The position numbers were made by a program, and so were the translations under genes. The notes beneath the pieces are model-generated. The model saw nothing but the letters and a program-made list of their open reading frames with translations. It searched no databases and had not been told where the DNA came from. A DNA stretch of 25,994 nt, taken from positions 1 through 25,994 of the forward strand of contig CBFGJP010000029.1 of the NCBI GenBank assembly GCA_965649105.1, read 5' to 3'. This DNA comes from JAOAFX01 sp965649105. Lineage in GTDB: Bacteria > Hydrothermota > Tepidihabitantia > SM23-42 > JAOAFX01. Within the stretch, counting starts at the first letter, position 1; each line of letters starts with the position of its first letter. Below are positions 16,340 through 23,786 of the stretch, piece by piece.

Positions 16340-17812
16340 TTATTTTACTTCAATACTACTTAACAAATACCAGCCATCCCCATCCATTGGATTCTGGATG
16401 GCGAGTTTAATATATTTTAGATTAGGGTGGGAATGTTCTTCAAACGGGCTAAAGAGCCCAAGATATAAATCGTATTCACCCTCGGGGATTTCATCGGGAA
16501 GGGCGATCTCTACTTTCTCATTACGCGTTCCTGGTAACCACCATTTTATTGAGAAAAGATTGGGGGATTCCCATTTTATAATAACATTATCCTTTTCTCT
16601 CTTTAATCGCAGGCGCAAATAATAATCCCAGTATGGTGGGGCTGAACCTGTATTCTCCCAGACCATATCTATTTCAAATGGTGAGTTTTTGTATACATAT
16701 TCAGGATGCTTTAACTCCCTTAAGACAAGGCGATAACCTATTTTCTTTAATGCATTTCTTACTTTCGGTATCCAATCTGATGGTATTATTGCACTCTTAT
16801 TCTGTATAAAGGTAGCATGATGGTCAATCGCCCATTGTAGTATATATTCTATATCCCAGCCCCGTGACAACCAGTATTCCATATTCCAGCCTGGTTCTAA
16901 TGCAACTGGACCGTTTTTCCATGCTTCAATAGCATTGGTCTTTTGTAATTGTTGGTCATAAAAATAGGGCATATGCCAGTCCATATCTCCCCAGGAATCG
17001 GCGCGCCAGCCGGTTCTAAGTGCATTTGTTGCATAATACATTCCTGTTGAATCTCCGATCAGCATCACCTTAGGTGAATTTGGAAATGATTGATTCCATA
17101 AATCAATGATACCCTTTCTTACTGATTCGGAATACATTGGGATATTACCCCCAACCGTCCCACCAGTTGGAGGGTTCCCTACTATCTGTTTTATCTTGGT
17201 CGCATAAAAATGCCATTCACCCCATAGGCCTACTGAACCAATATCAATTACATCCAGATATGGATTTGAGTAATAACGGCGTGCAAATTCCTGGACCAGA
17301 CGGTTATGGTAATATGCGGTCACAGAATCTGCCAGATCTGGTGTCCATATATCTGGTTCATCAGGGTCCTGCTGATTATTTTCGTTATTATCACGATAAT
17401 AAATCCAGCCGCTTGCACCCTCTTCAATCAGCCATAGAGGGGCATAGCCTAATAAAGGCGTTGAAGAGGAAATTTTGGTCGCCGCAATCATTAAGCGCCA
17501 GGCTAATCTCTGCCCATTGCGTTTTGCCCGGTTTAGCCAGTCTTCAAAGAGTGCGAAATTGAAATTCCCTGGTGTGGGCTCTAAATCATACCAACTGAAC
17601 CGGCGATAAATTGTGGTGGTAGGTAGCCCTGCGAGATTAGGGTCATTACTCGCGTCTTTATAAAATGTCTGCCAGCCCATCCCAGGATTGGCAAAGATTG
17701 AATCAAGATTTTCTACCGGGTTCACCGTTTTCAATGGACCATGTAAAACTTTTTTACTACAAAATATTAACATAAACAATAAATAGAAAATTAGTATAAC
17801 ATTTAATTTCAT
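16340..17812 (-). CDS. DUF4832-type secreted glycoside-hydrolase-like protein
   Basis: The 490-residue product has an N-terminal signal ending near FCSKK, possibly a lipoprotein though Phe before the Cys is unusual. A TIM-barrel-like region opens with NPGMGWQTFY and TIYRRFSWYDLEPTPGNFNF, and includes PYLDVIDIGSVGLWGEWHF, a segment with a Glu placed as in clan-A glycosidases. This is followed by a beta-sandwich C-terminal domain (LRLRLKREKDNVIIKWESPN onward). The architecture fits DUF4832/DUF4874 proteins, which are predicted glycosidases. Substrate unknown. It is transcribed from a predicted leaderless promoter with the radical SAM gene downstream, an odd pairing. Confidence 0.82.
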   Translation of the reverse strand: MKLNVILIFYLLFMLIFCSKKVLHGPLKTVNPVENLDSIFANPGMGWQTFYKDASNDPNLAGLPTTTIYRRFSWYDLEPTPGNFNFALFEDWLNRAKRNGQRLAWRLMIAATKISSSTPLLGYAPLWLIEEGASGWIYYRDNNENNQQDPDEPDIWTPDLADSVTAYYHNRLVQEFARRYYSNPYLDVIDIGSVGLWGEWHFYATKIKQIVGNPPTGGTVGGNIPMYSESVRKGIIDLWNQSFPNSPKVMLIGDSTGMYYATNALRTGWRADSWGDMDWHMPYFYDQQLQKTNAIEAWKNGPVALEPGWNMEYWLSRGWDIEYILQWAIDHHATFIQNKSAIIPSDWIPKVRNALKKIGYRLVLRELKHPEYVYKNSPFEIDMVWENTGSAPPYWDYYLRLRLKREKDNVIIKWESPNLFSIKWWLPGTRNEKVEIALPDEIPEGEYDLYLGLFSPFEEHSHPNLKYIKLAIQNPMDGDGWYLLSSIEVK

Positions 17813-17818
17813 AAATCA

Positions 17819-17847
17819 ATTATATTATAGAATTAGTTTAAAGTCAA
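17819..17847 (-). promoter_or_regulatory. Promoter of the DUF4832-radical SAM pair, predicted leaderless
   Basis: On the minus strand, TTGACT (17842-17847) is followed 17 bp later by TATAAT (17819-17824); a second TATAAT at 17824-17829 would give a 12-bp spacer and is less likely. The ATG at 17812 is 6 nt past the -10, with no Shine-Dalgarno. Confidence 0.7.
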
Positions 17848-17943
17848 TAATCTGGTGGAAAGGGTTATGAGTTTTAAGAGTTTGCCACAAATTTTATTTT
17901 TAAAGCAGAAGTCTTCATCCGTGATTAGGTTTAGCAAGTTTTC

Positions 17944-17971
17944 TTGACTTTCATTGTATTTTCGCTATAAT
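17944..17971 (+). promoter_or_regulatory. Promoter of pruA-glnA
   Basis: TTGACT (17944-17949) and TATAAT (17966-17971) are 16 bp apart. The short leader holds AAGGAGG (17978-17984), 8 nt before the ATG at 17993, so this gene is led by a normal ribosome site. Confidence 0.82.
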
Positions 17972-17992
17972 TCTGTGAAGGAGGTTATTATT

Positions 17993-19558
17993 ATGAAACC
18001 ATTTAGGAATGAGAAATATACTGATTTTACAATACCAGAAAATAGAAAAAAGATGGAAAAAGCCCTTGCCGATGTTGAAGCACAATTTGGCAGGGAATAT
18101 GATATAATAATTGGTGGGAAGAAAATAAAAACCGACAATAAATTGATTTCATATAATCCGTCAAAGAAGGACCAGGTTGTTGGAGTTTTCCAGAAGGCAG
18201 ATGAGAAGATTGCAGAAGAAGCAATGGCGGTGGCACTTGAGACATTCAAGACCTGGCAATATACGCCTGCCAAAGAGCGGGCAAATTATCTATTTAAAAT
18301 GGCAAATATTATGCGTAAGAGACGCCTTGAACTCGATGCCTGGCTTGTATTTGAGGCGGGCAAGAATTGGAATGAGGCAGATGCAGATATTGCTGAGGCA
18401 ATAGATTTCTGTGAATATTATGGCAGAGAGGCATTGAGATATGATAAGGGTCCAAAACTCCTCCAGTATCCAGGTGAAAAGGATGAACAAATTTATATAC
18501 CCCTGGGTGTTGGTATTGTTATCCCACCCTGGAACTTTCCAATGGCGATATTGGCCGGAATGACGACCGCCGCATTTGTGAGCGGGAATACAGTGATATT
18601 AAAACCTTCAAGCGATACCCCAACGATTGCCTATAAATTTATGGAGGTGGTGGAAGAGGCAGGTGTCCCACCCGGTGTGGTGAATTTTATGAGTGGACCA
18701 GGTGCACTTGCTGGTGATTATCTTGTGCGTCATCCCAAGACAAGATTCATCGCATTCACCGGTTCAAAAGAGGTGGGTCTGCGCATTGTGGAACAGGCAG
18801 CAAAGACCCAGCCCGGGCAGATATGGATAAAAAGGGTTATCGCAGAGATGGGTGGCAAGGATGCAATAATAGTTGACTCTGAAGCAGATATTGATAGTGC
18901 GGTAAATGGTGCCCTGGTCTCTGCCTATGGTTATCAGGGGCAGAAGTGCTCTGCCTGTTCAAGGCTTATCCTTGATGATAGAATATACGAAAAGTTTATG
19001 GAGAAGTTTGTTCCAAGGGTTGAGGCGATAAAGGTCGGACCGGTGAAGTATTTTGAAAATTATATGGGACCGGTCATAAGTCAGAGTGCATATAATTCAA
19101 TTATGGAATATATAAAGATCGGTAAGTCTGAAGGCAGGCTCGTCTGTGGTGGTGAACCAGCAGGTGATGAAGGCTGGTTCATAAGACCGACTGTGATTGA
19201 GATTGATAGTCCTAAGGCGAGGATATTCCAGGAAGAGATATTTGGACCCGTCCTTGCAGTGATAAGGGCTCGTAATTTTGACCATGCCATTGAACTTGCC
19301 AATGACTCTGAATATGGCTTGACTGGTGCGGTCTATACAAAGAATCGCAAGAAGATTGAAAAGGCAAAGAGAGAATTCTTTGTGGGTAATCTTTATATAA
19401 ATCGCAAGTGCACCGGTGCCTTGGTTGGTGTCCATCCATTTGGTGGATTCAATATGTCAGGAACCGATTCCAAGGCAGGCGGACCTGATTATCTATTACT
19501 ATTCACCCAGGCAAAGTCAATTGCTGAATATGTTGGAACCAGAAAGAAGAAAAAATGA
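17993..19558 (+). CDS. pruA: L-glutamate gamma-semialdehyde dehydrogenase (1-pyrroline-5-carboxylate dehydrogenase)
   Basis: The 521-residue aldehyde dehydrogenase oxidises glutamate semialdehyde (from proline via pyrroline-5-carboxylate) to glutamate with NAD. It has the family's PPWNFPMAI (N181), FTGSKEVGLRI, general base E285 (AEMGGKDAIIVDSEADID), catalytic C319 (YQGQKCSACSR) and FGGFNMSGTDSKAGGPDYL, typical of the stand-alone PruA/RocA type. The start is fixed by AAGGAGG at 17978 and by the promoter; an upstream in-frame ATG (17954) falls between -35 and -10. No proline dehydrogenase lies nearby, so the substrate could also come from arginine or ornithine. The stop overlaps the glnA start (ATGA), so glutamate made here is coupled to glutamine synthesis. 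Confidence 0.92.
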   Translation: MKPFRNEKYTDFTIPENRKKMEKALADVEAQFGREYDIIIGGKKIKTDNKLISYNPSKKDQVVGVFQKADEKIAEEAMAVALETFKTWQYTPAKERANYLFKMANIMRKRRLELDAWLVFEAGKNWNEADADIAEAIDFCEYYGREALRYDKGPKLLQYPGEKDEQIYIPLGVGIVIPPWNFPMAILAGMTTAAFVSGNTVILKPSSDTPTIAYKFMEVVEEAGVPPGVVNFMSGPGALAGDYLVRHPKTRFIAFTGSKEVGLRIVEQAAKTQPGQIWIKRVIAEMGGKDAIIVDSEADIDSAVNGALVSAYGYQGQKCSACSRLILDDRIYEKFMEKFVPRVEAIKVGPVKYFENYMGPVISQSAYNSIMEYIKIGKSEGRLVCGGEPAGDEGWFIRPTVIEIDSPKARIFQEEIFGPVLAVIRARNFDHAIELANDSEYGLTGAVYTKNRKKIEKAKREFFVGNLYINRKCTGALVGVHPFGGFNMSGTDSKAGGPDYLLLFTQAKSIAEYVGTRKKKK

Positions 19559-20874
19559 CAAAGACAGAGATAATCAAAGAGATAAAAAAGAATGATATAA
19601 AATTTATTGACCTCTGGTTTTCAGATATTTTAGGATCAATCAAGAATCTGACGATAACAATCAATGAACTTGATAAGGCAATTACCGATGGAATATGGTT
19701 TGATGGCTCTTCTGTAGAAGGATTTGGTAGAATCTGCGAGAGCGATATGTTTTTAAAACCTGACCTTGAGACCTTCAGGATAATTCCCTGGAATGCAGAA
19801 AAGACCGTTAGGTTTATCTGCGATGTATATGGACCTGACCATAAGCCTTCTGTGGTTGACCCGCGCGGACTATTAAAAAGAGTCCTTGCACAAATTGAGA
19901 AAGAGGGTATGGAGTTCAATGTTGGTGCTGAACTTGAATTCTATCTGTTCCAGAGGGATGGTGCAAAAATTACACCACTACTACACGACCAGGTTGGCTA
20001 CTTTGACCTCGGTGGAGATTTGGCATTAAGGGTGCGCAAAGAGATGTGTGAAAAACTCGCTGAATTTGGTATTGTTGTTGAGGCAGGACATCATGAAGTG
20101 GGAAAGAGCCAGCATGAGATTGATTTAAGATACACTGATGCACTGCGACTTGCGGATAATATCCTTACTGCAAAGATGGTGATAAAGAGGATTGCTGAAG
20201 AGCACAACCTATATGCAACATTTATGCCCAAGCCTATCTTTGGAATGGCAGGCTGTGGAATGCATACACATCAGAGTATCTTCAAAAATGGCAAAAACAT
20301 CTTTGCCGACCAGAAAGACGATTATGGACTTTCGGATGCTGCATACCATTATCTTGCCGGGCTCCTTACTCACATAAAAGAGATTTCTGCCGTGATTTCG
20401 CCGATTGTGAATTCCTATAAGAGACTCGTATCAGGTTTTGAGGCACCGGTCTATATCTGCTGGGGCAGGATGAACCGCTCTGCATTGGTGCGCGTTCCGC
20501 AGATAACAAAAAATAGATTGAACAGCACCCGGCTTGAACTCCGTTCAGTTGACCCCTGCACAAATCCCTATCTTGCATTCAGCGTCATATTAGAATCGGG
20601 TCTGGATGGTGTAAAAAGAAGATTGAAACCACCAAAGCCTGTTGAAGAAGATGTATATCATCTTGAGAGTATGGATCTACAATCCAAGGGGATAGATGTC
20701 CTTCCGAGGTCTTTATGGGAGGCATTGCAGTATTATCACAGCAGCAATCTTGTAAAAAGGACATTTGGCGATATCCTATTTGAAAAATACTACGAGATAA
20801 AACTGCGTGAGTGGAATGAATACTCAATCCAGGTTTCAAAGTGGGAGATAGATAAGTATCTGGAGATATATTAA
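19555..20874 (+). CDS. glnA: Glutamine synthetase, type I
   Basis: The 439-residue enzyme makes glutamine from glutamate, ammonia and ATP. Visible motifs are FDGSSVEGFG near residue 48, the metal- and glutamate-binding NVGAELEFYLF, AGHHEVGKSQHEIDLRY, GCGMHTHQS, NSYKRLVSGFEAPVYICWG and RSVDPCTNPYLAF. The length matches the short GSI-alpha form (as in Bacillus and Thermotoga); the adenylylation loop of the longer GSI-beta enzymes is not evident, so control is more likely by feedback or partner proteins. It is translationally coupled to pruA. The purine amidotransferases guaA and purF, which consume glutamine, follow 1.4 kb downstream. Confidence 0.94.
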   Translation: MTKTEIIKEIKKNDIKFIDLWFSDILGSIKNLTITINELDKAITDGIWFDGSSVEGFGRICESDMFLKPDLETFRIIPWNAEKTVRFICDVYGPDHKPSVVDPRGLLKRVLAQIEKEGMEFNVGAELEFYLFQRDGAKITPLLHDQVGYFDLGGDLALRVRKEMCEKLAEFGIVVEAGHHEVGKSQHEIDLRYTDALRLADNILTAKMVIKRIAEEHNLYATFMPKPIFGMAGCGMHTHQSIFKNGKNIFADQKDDYGLSDAAYHYLAGLLTHIKEISAVISPIVNSYKRLVSGFEAPVYICWGRMNRSALVRVPQITKNRLNSTRLELRSVDPCTNPYLAFSVILESGLDGVKRRLKPPKPVEEDVYHLESMDLQSKGIDVLPRSLWEALQYYHSSNLVKRTFGDILFEKYYEIKLREWNEYSIQVSKWEIDKYLEIY

Positions 20875-20934
20875 AAGGGCAAAAAAGGCGATAAAAGGCT
20901 AAAGAGGGCAATAAAGGGCAATTAGGGGCAAAAT
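20875..20934 (+). repeat. Six degenerate 10-bp tandem units after glnA
   Basis: Directly after the glnA stop codon come six 10-nt units, roughly AAGGGCAATA, each with a GGC core; the cores are 9, 10, 10, 10 and 10 nt apart. This is far too short and degenerate for a CRISPR. It marks the start of a 1.4-kb gene-free region (20875-22282) that otherwise holds the repeats and intron listed below. Confidence 0.6.
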
Positions 20935-20979
20935 TTTATTTAACCAGTTACCATTTAACCAATTGTTATCCCTTGTAGG

Positions 20980-20997
20980 GCAAGGCTTTAGCCTTGC
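20980..20997. repeat. Perfect hairpin repeat, possible glnA terminator
   Basis: GCAAGGCT and AGCCTTGC form an 8-bp stem with a TT loop, then TTT. Sequences of this type occur as REP-like intergenic repeats in many candidate-phylum genomes. The short T-run makes a terminator role for glnA possible. Confidence 0.6.
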
Positions 20998-21071
20998 TTT
21001 CCAATAGTGGATAATTATTCAGTTTCGGGTTTCAAATTCCCTTTTTCCAAGAGGGAGTGGTCTTTTGTTTT

Positions 21072-21166
21072 TGGGCGTGGCCGATGGTATGGTCATAAGT
21101 TTTATGTTATTGGTTATTTTTTTTGCCATAGACTATGCCCTAAGACCATACCAATATCTATGCCCA
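21072..21166. repeat. Bipartite inverted-repeat element, 95 bp
   Basis: The ends pair as TGGGC (21072-21076) with GCCCA (21162-21166) and GGTATGGTC (21086-21094) with GACCATACC (21144-21152). A 9-nt unpaired segment separates the two blocks on each side, so the design is symmetrical. A related left half lies downstream of purF. This looks like a MITE or another dispersed structured repeat. Confidence 0.65.
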
Positions 21167-21192
21167 ACAACCATTGTTTCAAATCCCCCTCA

Positions 21193-21215
21193 ATCCCCCT
21201 TTTCTAAAGGGGGAT
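21193..21215. repeat. Perfect hairpin repeat of the CCCCC/GGGGG type
   Basis: ATCCCCCTTT and AAAGGGGGAT form a perfect 10-bp stem with a TCT loop. Such hairpins are a common class of intergenic repeat. It is preceded by a partial direct copy of its own left arm (AATCCCCCT at 21182-21190, in slightly altered form). Confidence 0.6.
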
Positions 21216-21235
21216 ATTGTTTTTCTTCTGTAGGA

Positions 21236-21251
21236 GCGGCTTCCCAGCCGC
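21236..21251. repeat. Hairpin repeat GCGGCT-TCCC-AGCCGC
   Basis: A 6-bp GC-rich stem with a TCCC loop sits in the wider motif TAGGAGCGGCTTCCCAGCCG, a type of REP-like repeat seen in many uncultivated bacterial genomes. Its GC content contrasts with the AT-rich surroundings. Confidence 0.6.
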
Positions 21252-21377
21252 GAGAAAAATCACATTTGTCGTAAAATATTTTTAGTTTTTTACAAGACTA
21301 AAGTCCCTACTCCAAATAAAACGATAAAATCTTAAAGGTGGAGGATAAAGGAAGGGATGAAAGGAGGTTATAATGTG

Positions 21378-22037
21378 TGTGCCGAGCAAAGTTCAATTTA
21401 TCCAATTGGTGAAAGTCCAATCTAATGAAAGATTAGCAACCACATTAGTAGCAAACTCTGCATAGTAGGAGGTAACGAATACTATGAAGCCAGAGGGAGC
21501 AAGATGCTGGGCAGGAACGCAAGTGAAGGGATTGAGCCTCGTAAGTCCTGTCGTCTCGGGGGCTGATGCTCTACATTTAGCAGAAAGCAGTATTCTTACA
21601 GTCGTTAAGCGAGGTTGTAAGAGCCCAACGGGGTCAGAGACCTCTGCACGGTATCAAAGGGAGAGACTGGGAACTCGGGAGAGCCATAATGTTTCCGTCA
21701 ATCTCTACGAGACACAGTCGCGGAGGTATGGTGGATATGGATTACTCAAGCCTGAAGAAGGTAAGGTAATTCAGATGACATTATGGCAGTCGGATAAACC
21801 CATAGTAGCGATGAAACTGGGCAATGTCTGTGGAGCGAAGGGGTTTACAGGAATACGATGGGACTTGAGGGACACAACCGCCAGACTTGGAACTGGAGTT
21901 AGGTTGTCAACAAAATCTATCCAATAACTTGCTATGAGAGGAAGCAAGGAGGTTTTACCGAAGAGGCGTGTGGGGGGAAACTTCCAAGCACGGTTCTGTG
22001 AGGGGGGAGGGGAGTAATCCTCTATCCCTACTTCAAC
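21378..22037 (+). mobile_element. ORF-less group II intron (about 660 nt)
   Basis: The 5' end reads GTGTGCC, matching the group II GUGYG start (21376 is an alternative, since the sequence is GTGTGTGCC). Domain I features include GGTGAAAGTCC and GGAACGCAAGTGAAGG; the region near 21810-21845 (GTAGCGATGAAACTGGGC and GTGGAGCGAAGGGG) matches conserved domain II-III segments. Domain V is at 21963-21996. Domain VI follows with a candidate branch-point A at 22030, 8 nt from the end CTTCAAC (22031-22037). There is no reverse transcriptase/maturase frame in or around it, so splicing would need a maturase in trans. It lies in a non-coding region between glnA and guaA and disrupts no recognised gene. The 3' boundary is inferred from domain VI geometry. 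Confidence 0.85.
21963..21996 (+). ncRNA. Group II intron domain V with altered catalytic triad
   Basis: The 34-nt hairpin folds as domain V: lower stem pairing GAG.CGTG with CACG.TTC, a two-nucleotide bulge (AA at 21986-21987), an upper stem and a GAAA tetraloop (21977-21980). The conserved triad AGC at positions 2-4 reads AGG here, so position 4 faces G in a G-G mismatch. This is the metal-binding catalytic core, and a change there usually harms splicing. Confidence 0.82.
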
Positions 22038-22111
22038 GGTCTCTCCCTGAATATCTTGAGGTAATAGGAATTTCAATAATTCTAATGGAACCCTCATAGA
22101 AAAAATATGGA

Positions 22112-22208
22112 CAAGATACATCAGAGATTTCCGATCGCCGAGGGAAGGTGCCAACTATAAGATGGAGCATCGCTGGGGGTTTCAGGGGTTCTCCCCTGAT
22201 GTATCTTG
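22112..22208. repeat. 97-bp element bounded by 13-bp inverted repeats, upstream of guaA
   Basis: CAAGATACATCAG (22112-22124) and CTGATGTATCTTG (22196-22208) are exact inverse complements. Inside, CAGGGG-TTCT-CCCCTG (22183-22198) forms a second hairpin that shares three bases with the outer right arm, so the two stems exclude each other. It lies between the intron and the guaA promoter. It could be a MITE or a folded RNA; I match it to no known riboswitch. The remaining bases around it (22038-22249) show nothing else I recognise. Confidence 0.55.
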
Positions 22209-22249
22209 CAAGTATTTCGGTAAGATTATTTTTGATTTAAATCGGCCTC

Positions 22250-22277
22250 TTGAATTTTAATGAAAAATGGATAAACT
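22250..22277 (+). promoter_or_regulatory. Promoter of guaA-purF, predicted leaderless
   Basis: TTGAAT (22250-22255) and TAAACT (22272-22277) are 16 bp apart, and 5 nt later comes the ATG at 22283. The geometry equals that of the pstS and radical SAM promoters, although the -10 is weaker. Confidence 0.6.
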
Positions 22278-22282
22278 CTATT

Positions 22283-23785
22283 ATGATTGCGGTTGTTGAC
22301 TTCGGCTCACAATATAGCCAGTTGATTGCGCGCAGGGTAAGGGAATGTGGGGTATATTCAGAGATATCCAGTTGTTTCATTGATAAATTAAAGACAGATA
22401 ATATTGAAGGCATCATCCTTTCGGGTGGTCCAGGAAGTGTCTATGAGACGGATATTGAATCGTTCCGACATTTCTTTGAATATGGTGTGCCCATTTTGGG
22501 GATATGCTATGGTATGCAGTTGACTGCCCAAATCTTTGGGGGCAGGGTCCAGCATACAAAGTGCCGTGAATACGGTCCCGCCGAGATAAAGGTCGAGAAG
22601 AATCTATTATTTGATGGCTTACCAAATAGATTTAAAGTCTGGATGAGCCATGGAGATTCGGTTGTTAAGTTGCCCACTGGTGCAAAAATAATCGCATCAA
22701 CCGATACGACACCGATTGCAGGATTCCAGTTAAAGAACTTTTATTGTGTCCAGTTCCATCCTGAGGTAAGGCATACACAATTTGGGACAAGGATAATAAA
22801 TAATTTCCTCTTTAAAATCTGTAAGGCAAAGAAGACCTGGTCAATGAAGAGATTCATAGATGAAAAGATTGAAGAAATAAGGGAAACCATTGGCGATAAA
22901 AAGGCAATCTGCGCAATAAGTGGTGGCATTGATTCAACAGTGGCTGGAGTTTTGACATCAAAGGCAATAGGTAGAAATTTCGTGGGTATATTTGTAGATA
23001 ATGGTCTTTTAAGACACAATGAGCGTGATGAGGTAGAGAGGAATTTAAAAAAGCGTATGAACCTCATTGTGGTAGATGCCCGCAAAAGATTCCTAAAAAA
23101 ACTTAAAGGTGTAAAAGACCCAGAAATGAAGAGAAAGATTATCGGCAATGAATTTATAAGGGTATTTGAGGAAGAGGCAAAAAAGATAAAAGGTGTAGAA
23201 TTTTTGATTCAGGGCACATTATATCCAGATGTCATTGAATCAGGAAAGGGAATCGGACCGTCCGCGGTGATAAAGAGCCATCACAATGTTGGTGGTCTGC
23301 CTGAAAAGATGCATTTAAAGATTATTGAGCCATTAAGAATGCTCTTCAAGGATGAGGTGCGAAAGATAGCAAGGGAGTTGAGGATGCCTGAGGGCTTTAT
23401 CCAGAGAAAGCCTTTTCCTGGTCCTGGTCTTGCGGTGCGGATTATCGGAGATATTACAGAAAAAAGACTGGAGATATTGAGGGAGGCAGATAGAATTTTA
23501 CAGGAAGAGGCAAAAAAATTAAATAATTATAAAGATATCTGGCAGATATTCGCGGTTCTTTTACCCTTGGGTAGTGTTGGTGTAATGGGTGATAAAAGGA
23601 CCTATGAGAATGTCTGTGCAATAAGGGCAGTCTATAGTGAGGATGGGATGACTGCAGACTGGGTCAGATTGCCTGATGCATTTTTGAGGGAGGTCTCAAG
23701 AAGAATTACGAATGAGGTAAAGGGAATAAACCGGGTCGTCTATGATATAACCTCAAAGCCACCCGCAACGATAGAGTGGGAGTGA
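22283..23785 (+). CDS. guaA: GMP synthase (glutamine-hydrolysing)
   Basis: The 500-residue enzyme aminates XMP to GMP with glutamine and ATP. The N-terminal class I amidotransferase domain has the nucleophile C75 (GICYGMQL) and the FHPEV histidine/glutamate pair. The ATP-pyrophosphatase domain follows with the P-loop AISGGIDSTV, and the dimerisation domain ends in KPPATIEWE, as in other GuaA. I start it at ATG 22283 (MIAVVDFGSQYS), where the homology begins; an upstream in-frame TTG at 22250 coincides with the -35 box. No Shine-Dalgarno is seen, in line with a leaderless message. It is followed after 1 nt by purF. Confidence 0.95.
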   Translation: MIAVVDFGSQYSQLIARRVRECGVYSEISSCFIDKLKTDNIEGIILSGGPGSVYETDIESFRHFFEYGVPILGICYGMQLTAQIFGGRVQHTKCREYGPAEIKVEKNLLFDGLPNRFKVWMSHGDSVVKLPTGAKIIASTDTTPIAGFQLKNFYCVQFHPEVRHTQFGTRIINNFLFKICKAKKTWSMKRFIDEKIEEIRETIGDKKAICAISGGIDSTVAGVLTSKAIGRNFVGIFVDNGLLRHNERDEVERNLKKRMNLIVVDARKRFLKKLKGVKDPEMKRKIIGNEFIRVFEEEAKKIKGVEFLIQGTLYPDVIESGKGIGPSAVIKSHHNVGGLPEKMHLKIIEPLRMLFKDEVRKIARELRMPEGFIQRKPFPGPGLAVRIIGDITEKRLEILREADRILQEEAKKLNNYKDIWQIFAVLLPLGSVGVMGDKRTYENVCAIRAVYSEDGMTADWVRLPDAFLREVSRRITNEVKGINRVVYDITSKPPATIEWE

Positions 23786-23786
23786 T

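Noticed and set aside
17954..17992. Upstream ATG for pruA
   Set aside because: It lies between the -35 and -10 boxes, so it is not in the transcript; AAGGAGG marks the ATG at 17993.
20875..20934. Possible CRISPR array
   Set aside because: Units are 10 nt, degenerate and contiguous, with no spacers and no cas genes.
21484..21927. Plus-strand open frame of 147 codons
   Set aside because: It lies wholly inside the group II intron and runs through conserved ribozyme segments. The peptide shows no protein-like pattern.
21771..22154. Minus-strand open frame of 127 codons
   Set aside because: It crosses the antisense of intron domains III-VI, a usual source of false protein calls. No family resemblance was seen.
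22112..22208. Purine-type riboswitch controlling guaA
   Set aside because: The conserved purine aptamer junctions are not present, and the element ends upstream of the predicted guaA promoter.
22250..22282. Upstream TTG start for guaA
   Set aside because: The TTG is the first part of the likely -35 box, and GuaA homology starts at the ATG at 22283.
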